In this document: piece by piece, positions 11,767-23,231 of the stretch
How positions within the stretch are numbered: position 1 is the first letter of the stretch
Layout of the letters: every line of letters starts with the position of its first letter
Assembly (NCBI RefSeq): GCF_003589595.1
Contig: NW_020653945.1
Location: 7,628,458-7,692,457 of the forward strand
Direction: 5' to 3'
DNA from: Hyposmocoma kahamanoa
Taxonomy: Eukaryota; Arthropoda; Insecta; Lepidoptera; Cosmopterigidae
DNA length: 64,000 nucleotides
Translations under genes and position numbers: made by a program
The notes under the pieces: generated by a model
The model's input: the letters and a program-made list of their open reading frames with translations, nothing else
Database searches by the model: none
Told to the model about the DNA's origin: nothing

Positions 11767-11883
11767 GTGTTAAATTTAAGCGACTAGCAATGTTTTGTCT
11801 TGTAACCTTGCTATGTCTAATAGCACCTGCATAAATAGCATTACTATAGCAAGCACTATACATAGTAAGTATACATTGTAATT

Positions 11884-11908
11884 ATCGAAATTATTATTAT
11901 TATTATTC
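11884..11908. repeat. (ATT)n microsatellite, short
   Basis: A short run of tta/att triplets inside AT-rich DNA. Confidence 0.6.
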
Positions 11909-11939
11909 TCATAAAATATTTACCTAGTTGGGCGTTAAG

Positions 11940-12157
11940 GGGCTAGTTAAGGGCGGTGATCATTCGTGCGCCCATAGTGTCTCTAGTAACAATAATACAT
12001 TCCTAGTGACAATGCGTCACCTTGCCAGCGTTCGTTGACGCTAGTACGTTTTGTCCAAGCGACCTTAAGCCCAGTGCGTGTTACCCGTTTCTAACAACAA
12101 CATCTAACTCTATCCGTCTCATTCACTCTAATCACTCAAGCAATAATTCCGAATGAG
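11940..12157 (+). promoter_or_regulatory. Possible promoter/5' leader of the 12158 exon
   Basis: A less AT-rich block upstream of the candidate exon. At 12029-12039 it carries cgttcgttgac, the reverse complement of the gtcaacgaacg core that recurs at 16228 and 16897. Initiator-like tcattcact and atcactca words lie at 12119-12140. No TATA box is at a fixed distance. The promoter assignment is inference. Confidence 0.25.
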
Positions 12158-12257
12158 ATGAAGATTGATGAATTAGTCGGTGCAGTTCACCTTCATGAAG
12201 GCAAAGTATGGACGGCGCTAACCAAAATGAAGGGCGGCAGTCTCTTCGGATTTGAAG
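12158..12257 (+). CDS. Candidate first coding exon, 33 codons, unknown protein
   Basis: The ATG at 12158 opens a frame beginning MKIDELVGAVHLHEGKV and continuing with a balanced, protein-like composition (W, K, G, F present, few low-complexity runs). The frame then meets aag|gtaaac at 12258, a good GT splice donor that would leave a phase-1 exon. If not spliced, the frame stops after five more codons. An out-of-frame ATG two codons upstream (12153) ends at once at TGA. I do not recognise the protein, and no downstream partner exon is identified in the window. Alternatives are a micropeptide or a chance frame. The codon choice and donor make this the most gene-like short stretch in the window. 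Confidence 0.35.
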
Positions 12258-15239
12258 GTAAACTTACGTACTAATTGCTAACATTATCAATGTTTACATT
12301 TTCTTACGAAGAAGCTCCTGAGTAATCTTTCGATAACTTGGTATCTATTGCTTGTAGGCCTTGATAGTACCTATAATTAGATTTTATGTAGATGCCTATG
12401 ACGAAGTAAAGACCTACTCTATAATATTACTACATTGTGCGCAAACACACATTTAAAATACACATATTTTTGAATGGACATTGAAATTGAAATTTAATTG
12501 CAACTCAGCAAAGTTTTCTCTTTCTTCACAGCAGTACATTCAGACTTCAAATCATTTGCGAACTTGTGACGTCATCTTTACACATCCTTTCTCTCCACTT
12601 TCACCGTCCTTGGCAGGCAACCGATAATACACAGTGTAAGTACTTGTTCACTAATAATACATGCAGATGTACGATATTGTCCTCTGTTTTTACGATTGCA
12701 AAGGTTCAAAATAGCTTGCATCTGGTTTGGGTAGAATTTCGTTAATGTCAAATTTCGCATTTCACGTCATCACTGACATCTTATTCTCATTAATGTTGCG
12801 GTTAAAATGCTAAAATTAACATAGATAGGATGTAGGAGAAAGCTAACTTTGGCTAAAAAGTTCGCTTTTTGTTCGGTGAAACGCACAGGCATGCGTTTGC
12901 ATGAGAGTGACCTTGCACCCTAATTTGTGGCTAAATATGATAAAGTCAATCAATAATACATTAATGAACCAAAAGTGTTTATACTACGAGTGCTACTAGT
13001 TAAGAGTAATTACAAAAGTATTGATAATGTTCTTTACATAATGTAATTAGAGGGTTTCATGCGCGGCATCTAACTATGTCGCAAGAAAACGCATAATCAT
13101 AGAGTATAATAGCGCTTAAACTATGTAGCAAATGTATTGATGTAGCAAAGGTACTGCTACATATTGTGTGCGTATTATCTATGGAAAAATGCAAGAGACA
13201 GGTTGCCCAGAAGATAACCCAAACGAAAATGCGAACACGATATGATAAGCGGTACGGGTGAGCCGTTGGCGCCCGCGCAATCGTTAGATAAACATATATA
13301 GATCAGTGAACCGACCTAGTTTTGGCGGCCTATGTGCGCGTTTGCGTTTTCATTTAAAAAACACATGTACCAACTCGTAATAACGCAACCACGTAACTAA
13401 AGCTACTTTTATGACGAAGGACAACAATTTTATAACGCGATCAGAGACGTAATTAACGATCAAATTAATGTGTAATGAGCCACATGTTCCTGAGATATTT
13501 ATGACTGATATCAGTTTTGAAAGTTTTATAGCTTAAAGTACTGAAATCTACCTATAAAGTTGATAACAGTAGTCTTATTGGAACATGTACATACAAAAAT
13601 ATTTCTTTCTTTTAAAAATATAGGAAAATCGAAAATTTCATGTTAAAGCGACTGAAGCCCTTCATTCAATGCACACATACATAGCAAACCTCGTTAGTGG
13701 TATTCATGAATACTGTGACTACGTATAAGTACTCACGCGTCCTACGTGTAGTCTATGCGAGTGTGCGTGACCGCGGTTAGCAATCATGTCGGTGACGGTT
13801 AAAATATAACCGTGAGCTCATCAAAACCGTTTAGGTGGAAGTTATAAATAATCGCAGATTTGGTATCGTCTCTATTTCAGTTTAATTATAGTCACATTTT
13901 CATAAAATAATATACTTTCCTATTTTTGAAAATTTTAGTTCTTTTATTGCTGGTTATCAACACAAGAAGTTGTGTAGTTAATTTGCGCAAAAGAAAATTC
14001 GTTTTTTTCTATACCTACTTATAACTCCCGTAAAAACTAAGGCATGGGACCTATGACGGGACCATTGGTACGAATATTTTAACTCTAGGCCATAAAAATA
14101 GAACATGTCATATTATCAATACTTTGAGATGAAAACAATGTACATTTTTACGATAAATGGAAATAGTACCTTTCAAGTACAACACGATAATTCAGTGTTA
14201 TATTGCCATGTATGTACTCTTTGATAAATTTAAAAGGAAAATAGAGAGCAGACATGTTTTGATTGTCAGTGGGTATAAGTTGATAACCTACATCGAAATC
14301 GTGTAAAATAGACGATCAGAAGTCGGGTGCGTGGTTTGTATTTTTAAAATAAGACATCAAAATATTACCATAGTGAAAGCACTTTATGTTATCAAGAACA
14401 GTTAGAACAATATTCGTAATTATGTAGTGTTGCATAAACTTAAAGTTTCTAAATTAAGGTAAATGTAAACAATTGAAGCATGTTCTAAACGGTATAAAAT
14501 ATTACATTAGACAGATTTAATGGTGTACGTGATATTCTAATATTAATATTCATCGCTTAGTAAGGTGTCAACTCCTCTAAACAGAGGGCGACACTGTGCA
14601 AGATTTTCAAACGATTCCAACATGGCCGATTGACATCGCGAAAGACGTCATTTCAATGTAACTTAAATACACCAAACATCGATATATGTACACAACATAA
14701 AGTAGAAAAGCAAAATATGAATGTGAACAAAATCAATTTAATCTATAACGAATGTAATAAATGCAATATTTAAATATATATACATTTAAATGATGAATAA
14801 CTTTAAATTATTGTCGGGAAGCAACATCTATTTGTCAGAAAAATACATCATAATAATAATATATAATAACAGATATCATTTCATCATTCTGTATGATTCT
14901 ATTGAAAAACAAAAAAGAATCGTGCACATAGAGGCGTGATGGATGGAGACGTAACAAGTGGCAGACTAATATTTAAGGCTGTGGTTCCTTAATATTTCAT
15001 CTTATTTTAAAGAATATTGGCCCAATTCGTCTTACCTCTGAACTTTCATAGTTTGTTCTAATTAAATATTCTAGTATTCTACTGAATATTCGATTAAGTA
15101 TTTCAATTGGGTATGAAATTGTTTAGTGCGTAGTTAAATAAATTTATGATACATACTCGTATAAACTTCGGAAACTAATATCTAAACATCGAGATGAAAG
15201 ATGAAAGTAGTCGATAAAGTTTTTGATAAGTAAATAATT
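12258..15239. other. AT-rich stretch, possible intron; nothing else seen
   Basis: If the 12158 exon is real this would be its intron. It holds no repeat family or ORF that I can support. A small duplication of tgtagcaaa-type text lies at 13120-13160. Confidence 0.4.
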
Positions 15240-15800
15240 GAGAAACACGTGTTTTTACGTGCGAAATTTGTGTGGTTGAGCAAACGAACGGAACGACGAG
15301 ACTGCGAGTGCATGCCAACGTGAAAATAACAAAAGCCGCGCAAGACGACAGCTTAGCATCTCACCATAAAACATTTTGTTCAAGTGCTGTCCAGCTAAGG
15401 AGTCCATTTAGGGTTGCAGCAGGAACTTTAAATTGTTCGTGATCTGAGATGGCGGCGTAGCTTTCTTTATGAGTTTGTCACTAAATCGTACAATATAGTC
15501 ATAGATAACCGTACTGGGGTAGCAGCGGCATTGGGGCGAATGGCGGCGTGAAGCGAGCGCTTTACTGGCGGGTGTCGCGCTCGCGGTTGGCGCCCGCACG
15601 GAAGTAGGTTACTAACTAAAGTTTTGTTTGCGTGAGGCTGCGGCGCTGCACTCGCTCTAGTGTCAGCGCGCGGCTCCGTTCGTTCTCGCCCGCGCTCTCC
15701 GCCCTGCGCCCCCGCGCGCACCCCGCGCTCGCGCATCTTTCACTTTCGGCGCCCGCCCGCCCTACGCGTCCATTGTTGCACCGTACCGCTGAAAACGCTT
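15240..15800. promoter_or_regulatory. CpG-rich island A
   Basis: Composition changes abruptly to CpG-rich text, strongest at 15530-15790 with many gcgc and cgcg words. A cacgtg E-box-like palindrome lies at 15246-15252. Open frames on both strands here are products of high GC (stop codons are rare), not evidence of coding. A promoter or 5' UTR is plausible in either direction; none can be fixed. Confidence 0.4.
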
Positions 15801-16189
15801 TTCACAACAACTTCCATTCACAGAGCCTAATGCTATGAGATTGAGGAAATATAATGTAATCATTTTGTCCGGTACTTACAATGTCAACATGAATTTAGAA
15901 GAAGAAGAGAATTAGAAAAAGATATTATTTAGAATTTATCACTCGATGGAAATAAATCGACTGTTCTTATATATTTCAAGGTCGAACAAAATGACAAATG
16001 TGTATATCAATAAGTAAGAAACATTGTATGAGAGGTTTAATGGCCTTGTAGACTTTCTAATCCACAGTATGCAATAGATGTTGAGATATAGGCAAGAAAG
16101 AAAATAATGCAAAATATGGCGATGTTCGATGCCGCAGCGATGGCGACGGCAGAATACATTACACGCATTCGACCAACACTCATTGTCGG

Positions 16190-16360
16190 TGGTTATGTAA
16201 GGCGGAGGCCGCGTCGCTCCGCCGCGAGTCAACGAACGGCATTGACACGACCCCCGCCCGCGCACCGCGCCCCCCTCCGTGCGCTCCCTCACCGCTGCTG
16301 AAACCAGCAGCTGCGAAATTGGGTCACGAGCTCCGCGCCACCTCACGTTCGCATCGACCA
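16190..16360. promoter_or_regulatory. CpG-rich island B with first dyad motif
   Basis: Second CpG-rich block. It contains gtcaacgaacggcattgac at 16228-16246, a dyad (gtcaa ... ttgac) related to the motifs at 16897, 18064 and 19088. Probable regulatory or promoter DNA. The long minus-strand frame over it (140 codons) has no recognisable domain. Confidence 0.4.
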
Positions 16361-16896
16361 TTCTACATAGATCCCTAATAACTCATACATATTCCTCTAA
16401 TGCACCTGCCCACGGTCAACAGCAGGAGGCAACGCGGGTCACGATTAGTTGGTGTTGTAAAAGACGACAAATGAAACGGGCCTTCTGCCGTTTAAAATAA
16501 CAAAATGTTTCGTAAGCGAACGCGGAATCGCTTTTTGGAAATTCCAAGAAATGATCTACGCGTTCTATGGAGGTATCGCCTTAAAGACGCAAAAAAGTTA
16601 AATTAACTAGCTGTGTTAAATCATGATTATAGAAATCACTGACCTAGTCAAACAAATAACATTGTTTCAATTGTACAAAAGCGTTCCGAATCAAAATTCG
16701 ACAATTTTATTTATAATATACCTTCTTTCCTTTGTTTAATTATAATCCAATTAACTGTAGGTATACATAATAAATAAGTCCAAACAATTTAATAACATGG
16801 AAATATCGAACTAAAATATTATAAGCAAACGCCATTAGTTTCTAATATCAACGTATGAAAACGGAGAAGGAAAACGCTCCGACATCGAACGCTCGA

Positions 16897-16915
16897 GTCA
16901 ACGAACGTCATTGAA
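16897..16915. promoter_or_regulatory. Dyad motif, second instance
   Basis: gtcaacgaacgtcattgaa shares the acgaacgtcattga core with the perfect 25-base repeat at 18064 and 19088. It lies in moderately CpG-rich DNA. Confidence 0.35.
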
Positions 16916-17301
16916 CGACTGTACCATAGGAGATTGTGCTTCTACGCTTTGAAAATAAAGTTGGAAGTTGTCTGGGTGGTTTTTCCAACCTAGCCTTGGC
17001 TCCAACTGGCCTGGCTGACTTAGACATTCTATCCACTTTTACGAGTATCTACCGGCGCAGGCTCGTACCGACACTCTGTGCTTAAATGCAACTATTGCAA
17101 CGTCAGCTTTTGAATGACCTCACTGCGTTCTAATTCTTAGGATAGCAATATCATTAGAGTATATTAGATTAACATCCAACTACGTTGTTGACACTTTCTT
17201 ATTGTAAAACAATTTGCGAAGAATACCCCCATATTATGTCTGCTCTATAAAATTTTGCAACATACTTTACAGTTAGGTTAGTTTCGTAACAATAATTTTG
17301 T

Positions 17302-17490
17302 TATACATAAGAAATGATACTATTTTTTCGGATCTATAGTGACGGGTGACACACTGTCACCAGTGACCAGGGGCCGACCTGTAAAGGGCTCGAAACGTTG
17401 GTTTGTTTAAAGAAGCAAATATACGCGACTTCGATCCGAAAAAAGTTGCATTTCCTGTGAGTAACAACGGCGAAAACCTACGAATTTCGT
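17302..17490. mobile_element. Hairpin repeat family H, copy 2
   Basis: Begins ataagaaatgatactattt and has the core gacctgtaaagggctcgaaacg. It closes with a second arm (atccgaaaaaagttgcattt) and the tail acggcgaaaacctacgaatt. Here the loop is in the opposite orientation to copies at 8977, 34132 and 42742. It is diverged, and no clean flanking duplication was read. Confidence 0.65.
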
Positions 17491-17951
17491 TATATTCATT
17501 GCAAATAAATGAACCTTTTGATCTTAGGAATACCAACCCTTTCTATTTTAACATTCTGGCTCACTAACATAATAAATCCTAATAAAATAATACTTAGAGT
17601 GAACTTATCATTCAAGGTTATATAACCACTTGAACGTTATCAATGTAATTAATTAGTACAAGTAGGACGTAATTGCATTAACAGAGATACATAAGACACA
17701 TACACAAAAGGTACTTGTAAGGTGTACAATTGCATTAAACTTAATTTATATTCAATGCTAACCACGGGTGACTTTTGCGGGTGGTTAGGGTCACGCTATC
17801 CACCACGTGTTTTACGAAAGCATTTGATATCTGTGAAATAGCATTGGCCCTAGTTCCCATATACTTCAAAGGTGAGCCTACCCTACCCGATCCTAGTTGT
17901 TATAGACAGATATGATACATAAAGCCTATGTAGACAAATTTGATATTATCA

Positions 17952-18088
17952 AAGGTCAAAGTGCGAGTGCTAGGGGCGCACAACGCAGGAGTGCAGTAAC
18001 TAGTACATAGCGGACCAAGGGTGTATATAGTCGTGCCCTACTTTCAGGGTGCGCTGGCTGCAGTGGGTGAACGAACGTCATTGACCCA
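17952..18088. promoter_or_regulatory. Motif cluster 1: gtgctagggg, tagcggacc and the 25-base dyad
   Basis: gtgctagggg (17967-17976), tagcggacc (18008-18016) and the 25-base dyad starting tgggtgaacgaacg (18064-18088) lie within about 120 bases. All three recur exactly at 19022-19141 in a different order. aaaggtcaaagtgc at 17952 is a nuclear-receptor half-site-like word. The cluster reads as cis-regulatory DNA; this is inference. Confidence 0.4.
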
Positions 18089-19021
18089 ACTGGTACCTGC
18101 GCACTGGCGCCTTCCTCCGTGCCCCTCACTTCACCCCCGAGACTGATAAAATTATCAGCCGGGAGAATATGGCATTGAAACGTAGTACATGTAGTAACGT
18201 ATAGCTGCGTGTGTCATAACTGCAGACGTCAAACGACGAATCAATATTCGCTTCATTCCTTCAGAACATACAGCAATGCACTGTACAAGCTATTCGTAAT
18301 ATTGTCATCTTTGTATGAATGGCGAAACGTACTATTCTGACGAAAAAAACGCTTTTTACATAGTTCGATTCAAAAGATCGTACGGGATGTTATGATACAA
18401 ATATGAGCAATTTGTTCTCGTCAAAATTGGACGTTACGATATGAGATAATTATTGGACATTCAAAGAGATAATAGTACCTAGTACCCAATAAATACTCGA
18501 ACTTTATGATTTTGATCCATGAACTGCGAAAATAATCACAAACTTACACTTATTTCTTTATAAAGGTTCGCCACTTTTGATCATTAATGCTTGTGGTAAT
18601 TGACGTGAAGGTTATCACATTTTATTGTTGCATCATATAACGCACTGCTGACTTTGTGCAACATTTTCTTTTATTTTACATATAAGCGACACATATTTGA
18701 AAGGATAACTTACCCGAATAAATTAAAATAAAAGTTACTTTGGGTATTAACTCGTATTTACCTTCAGGGGGGTTACGTAGTTTGCAATTGCCAATATGAT
18801 ATGATTTACATTATCGTCGTGTTTGCCTGACATGTATTGATTGCCATCGAGGTGATTATCCATTAATACGTTCAATTAATTATTTACCTCCCGAGTTGCC
18901 TTAGGTCCAAAGGAGACTGGCCGGCCCTCACCTCTTACGACCTGCAGAATGCATTATGTAGTTCGAAAGGTTGTAGCAACGATCGTTATTTGTTGAGTGT
19001 GAGGTGCGGACATTGTGGGGG

Positions 19022-19141
19022 GTGCTAGGGGTAAGTTAAGAGCGGGGGAAGCGAGGCAAATGCGAGGCCAACACGTGCGGGTTGCACTGGGTGAACGAAC
19101 GTCATTGACCCACCACCTCCGGGGCCTACTTATAGCGGACC
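19022..19141. promoter_or_regulatory. Motif cluster 2: same three motifs as cluster 1
   Basis: gtgctagggg (19022-19031), the identical 25-base dyad (19088-19112) and tagcggacc (19133-19141). The dyad is tgggt...accca outside, with tcattgaccc inside. Its reverse complement holds GGGTCAATGAC, close to the IR-1 consensus for ecdysone receptor/USP. No coding frame is needed to explain the conservation. Confidence 0.4.
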
Positions 19142-19561
19142 GATAACACCACCGCGATAACACTTACAGTTAATGCTAAATATTAGATACGCCGTCTATT
19201 CAAGAACCCTTCATATTTAACCGTGCTCAAACAAATGGAAAATGACAGCTCATCTACTTGTTTATCCTATAACATTTAAATTGTACTTGTAAATATTTCA
19301 GTTGTTATTTAACAGTTAAACCAAGTACAAATTCAATAAAACCGTGTTCAGAAAACCTTGATCCAAAGCAAGTTAAACGATTTTCCTTCTAGATCTGTAC
19401 TTTATTGTCAATGTCAAGTGTGGCTAGCCACTTAGACTATTATAATACGGACAATTAACAGTTTAACACTCAAATAACACTATGTTTGAAGATAATTTAA
19501 AGCCCCATTTATATGTAAATCTAAATATCTCAATAAACGTTTTCTATATCTACGATCGTCA
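19142..19561. other. No feature seen
   Basis: AT-rich DNA without supported features. Confidence 0.5.
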
Positions 19562-19735
19562 GTGGTGTTATCCCCACCACAGAGGTTCACTGCATCGGAG
19601 CCCGCTTCCGGCCTCCCTGGTCGATCAATACGGCTCGGGGAACGAACCCACGACCTCGACACACCAACTGGGACACCGCGCAAGCGCCGCCGTGCCATAC
19701 GCGCGATGCATCCGCCGCCACACCACTTTGAATTG
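19562..19735 (-). repeat. tRNA-like SINE-type repeat
   Basis: GC-rich block in AT-rich surroundings. On the minus strand, gtcgtgggttcgttccccgag includes a B-box-like ggttcgttccc preceded by an irregular A-box region. An AT-rich tail continues past gatcgtagatatag. A tRNA-derived SINE is the best guess, and no functional cloverleaf can be drawn. Frames on both strands over it are artefacts of GC content. Confidence 0.4.
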
Positions 19736-19926
19736 CTAATTCTCTATCTAAAACTTAAATGCACTAGAACACTTAGCTATTAAGTTCCATGTTACAGAAG
19801 TACAATCACAGTTATCAATAAAAATTGCAGTCATTGTTTATAGAAAAAAAATTAACATATTTTGTAGCAATAAAATTGTAAACAATGTATTCAGTGTAAG
19901 TTAAGTTGTCCACCTGTTTTCACTTT

Positions 19927-19974
19927 AAATATAGTTGCTTTTTTAGTAGAGTGTACTAAAAAGCAACTATATTT
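19927..19974. repeat. Near-perfect 21-22-bp inverted repeat, 5-base loop
   Basis: aaatatagttgcttttttag(ta) at 19927-19948 pairs with its reverse complement at 19954-19974, one base shorter in the T/A run. It looks like a small foldback insertion or hairpin. Confidence 0.8.
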
Positions 19975-20490
19975 TTGATTATGATTTGTAATCCAGTCTT
20001 TATATCAAATACGTTAAAGCTTAATGACTTTGATAATTAAGTAGCTATTGACATTTAAATCTCGTAATCTATATTAGATAGCCTTGTTAATTTTGTTTAT
20101 ATATTCTTTGAAATCATAATGTTCATAGACCGTTTTGTTTTTGTAATTAAGTTTAAGAATATACATAATATACACTCTTTAGCGTAACGTGAATTATTTT
20201 TTTTGCATTTTTTTTTTGGTCTTCCATTAAATTTACCAGGGTAGCAGTGAACTTAATTGTAGTCAATAGTAACAATATTCTAAGCACTTCGGTGTGGCGT
20301 TCATTCATGTAGTAGGATTTCTACGAATTTCACGAACACTCTAGTTAGACGGTACTAGGTCGGCCAACTGATCTGCCTGGCGATCTCTTTTAACTACATC
20401 TGGATGGTGCTTTCAAGTATGCGCTATAGTAAATTCTGTATCTTTGCCAATACAGTTAAACGGATATAAATAAATTGAACTTCTATACGA
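19975..20490. other. No feature seen
   Basis: AT-rich DNA. Confidence 0.5.
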
Positions 20491-20753
20491 TACTAGCTGG
20501 TGCCCGCGACTTCGTCTGCGTTGAATAAGTACTTCGAATAGCCTACTTATTTCTTACAAAAAGCACAAAAATGTGAATTTTCAGTACACTTACTTGAGAA
20601 ATTATTAATTTTCCATACACATTTTTATGCCCTATTTCACACCCTTAAAGATTTATTTATGTGACAAAAAGTAGCCTATGTCTACATGTATCAGCCGTTT
20701 AGGCATGAAAACTTAACAGACAGACAGAGTTACTTTCGCATTTATGATATTAC
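20491..20753 (+). repeat. Retroposon 3' tail ('tgcccgcgacttcgtctgcg' type)
   Basis: Starts tactagctggtgcccgcgac and includes aaaagtagcctatgt. It ends in cagacagacagagttac and cgcatttatgatatta. I recognise this arrangement as a very common lepidopteran retroposon end, LINE or SINE. The family name is not certain. It is non-coding here. Confidence 0.7.
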
Positions 20754-21577
20754 ATTGGATGTTACATTATTGCCAAAATATTGCAAAATTAATTACTCCT
20801 GTAAACAGGGATTCGAAAGCCATTAAATCGTATAATAGTCGTCGGCAATATTGCTCTTGCAGTATTGTATTTGTATTTATATATATTATTCTATTAATTT
20901 CCTATTTCCGTTTACATTATAAAACTTTGTGAGTCTTCCGTATTGAAGGCATACCTATAAATAATATTAAAATTCGGAAATGAACAATTGCCATACATAA
21001 AGGCGAAGGTAAAGGCCGGCTGAATATAGCCGGTTAATAATTACTTAGTATACATTTTGAGCTCAGGTTCTTGCAACCGCAATGCCAAGGCGATTGCCAA
21101 AAGGCGCTTTGAGGTCACACAGTCACACACCAATGTCAGGGGCCCAAGAATTTTGTCTTTACTTAACTGCTGTATTAGTGGAAATAATACGATTTATTTT
21201 CAACAAAAACCAAATAGATAAAGCAAAACGTCTACGTTTTGTTCGCCTAGCCACACGTATACAATAACTATACCAAAATGAATGAATATACGATTACAAA
21301 TCATTGTACTTCATTCCTATTCTGTTTTTAATATCTATTAAATACGTAAGATATTTATTACAACGCCATCTATTGACATCCTGCATTATCATATCCAAAT
21401 TTTCCATTGAGTTGACGAAATGGACTGGTGTTATATAGAACACCTGCCAACCAAAGCGTGCAATTTTAGTCATGAAAGAAAACATTTCACGCTTTCTTTA
21501 AAAAATGCACCGAAAATATTACCCATTCATTACGATTGAACAAATTTAAAATACACTTTTAAGCTTCACACATTAGG

Positions 21578-21580
<3 letters not shown>
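20754..21580. other. No gene seen; CTCF-like word at 21363
   Basis: AT-rich DNA. acgccatctattga at 21363-21376 resembles the ...AGATGGCG... words at 4802, 21728 and 41641, but is a weaker match. Confidence 0.4.
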
Positions 21581-21581
<1 letters not shown>

Positions 21582-21664
<83 letters not shown>

Positions 21665-21674
21665 NNNNNNNNNN

Positions 21675-21725
<51 letters not shown>
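21582..21725. repeat. (TG)n microsatellite with assembly gap
   Basis: Long tg dinucleotide run, interrupted once by tctgtctg and by 10 Ns at 21665-21674. The Ns are a sequencing or assembly gap inside the repeat, so its true length is unknown. Any frame through it is an artefact. Confidence 0.97.
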
Positions 21726-21727
<2 letters not shown>

Positions 21728-21728
<1 letters not shown>

Positions 21729-21741
21729 CTAGATGGCGCGC
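21728..21741 (+). promoter_or_regulatory. CTCF-like site beside the microsatellite
   Basis: actagatggcgcgc carries the AGATGGCGC core and sits two bases beyond the TG run. Possible insulator site or part of a repeat; not tested. Confidence 0.3.
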
Positions 21742-22921
21742 GCCGGGCTCGCGAGGGTTTTCTTTATATTTCAGAAGACAATTTACTTTGGTTGGGTTGG
21801 TTTGGGTGAGAGAGAGAGCAGGTAGTTGATGTAGTTGCGTAAATAGGTATCCTAAAATAATTCTGAAGACACCACCCGTACATCACTCAGTTACCTTCAT
21901 GGCATACATAAAATTAATAACGGCCGGACACATTTTAAATTATATTTTGTTATACGCCTATATTTATCTACACATTGATTAATACTTATTTATTAGTTTA
22001 ATTTTACTATTACGTGTGCATCATTTTACATATCAATTTTCGTACCTTATAAACGCAATAAAAAAGCAAATTGACAAATGTACAAATAGTAAGTTAATTT
22101 ACGTATCCTCGTAATTTGTATTCCGCAACTAAATTGCTAGTTGCAAAATAACATGCTAGAAATATGTAAACATACTTAATTATTACATGGCGATTTGGCG
22201 TTTTCTTCGCAGAAATGACATTTTCAACGGACAAAATACGTTCTCACGCATTAATTTTTAATTAATTACATGAAAATCAAAGAAGGTTTGTATTAATTAA
22301 AACTAATAAGTTCCATTTACACCCTGACATTGTAGCACTGGTTTGGACAGCATCGGATGAAATTCGTTAAAATTTTGCAGCTAGGCAAAGTTTAGTTTGA
22401 AACTTCTCAGCTCTTATAAGAAGAATCTGGAGAATTCTCGAAGTTTCGAAGGTCGGCAACACAACGCCAAATCATTGATTAATTTACTCCCTACCTATGT
22501 GTGTAAGCACAAGTACGTGGCACCAGCGCTATGACAGTGACAGTGGGCCGGCCCCCTGTTGACCTATTTTCGAGTCCCTTCTAACAGGATTGTGACGCAA
22601 GCACGCTCACGTACTTGCGATGATCGCTGCGATAACTTGTGACTTATCTACTTTTATATATTTATAGAATATTGGAAACCCGTCACGGATTCTAGAGATA
22701 CACGATGTCCCTAATAATTTTGATACTGTAGCGTCCTAGAGCGCCACAAGATTTTCATACACATTTTTTATTTTAAATTTATAAAAAAAAGTATCAAAAT
22801 TTAAAAAAAAGGGACACCGCGTGTCTCTTGGTCGCGTGAGGGTTAAAATGAAAAGTAAGTTTGTTTTGCAGGTTTTAAAAATCAGCCACGGTCATATGAA
22901 ATTTTCCAAGAAGCACTTGTT
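21742..22921. other. No feature seen
   Basis: AT-rich DNA with a short (ga)n run at 21808-21818. Nothing supported. Confidence 0.5.
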
Positions 22922-23231
22922 CTAGTAGCAGTAGAACTCCTTCCAATATTTCATCCAGGGACAGACAAGGCGGCTGTATTCCACCTTGTCTACTTCTGCC
23001 GTCATGTAGCAATGTGAGTATTATGCAATCCGATTTAGAAGGGTGCTGGTGAAACTTTACAGGCACATGGGACTTGTCAATTTATGTCTCAAGGTGACAG
23101 GCGCAGTAGCAGTACCCCTCAGATCTTTGCAATCTATAATACTATGTGGCACTGCAACTGTCGTGGATGGGCGTGTCGCTTACCACTAGGCGCATGACTT
23201 GTTCGTTCCGTCGCTTGACATCATAAAAAAA
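22922..23231 (+). repeat. Dispersed retroposon tail, copy 5
   Basis: Near full-length for the family: ctagtagcagtagaactcc at the 5' side, gggtgctggtgaaac in the middle and cttgacatcataaaaaaac at the 3' end. Substitutions are scattered, and a rearranged stretch lies at 22980-23040. Confidence 0.75.

Noticed and set aside
15939..16361. 140-codon minus-strand open frame, the longest in the window
   Set aside because: Half is the CpG-rich island and half is AT-rich low-complexity (runs of I/Y/L). No known motif, and composition changes mid-frame.
21585..21809. Cys/Val repeat open frame through the TG tract
   Set aside because: Translation of a microsatellite across Ns; not a protein.
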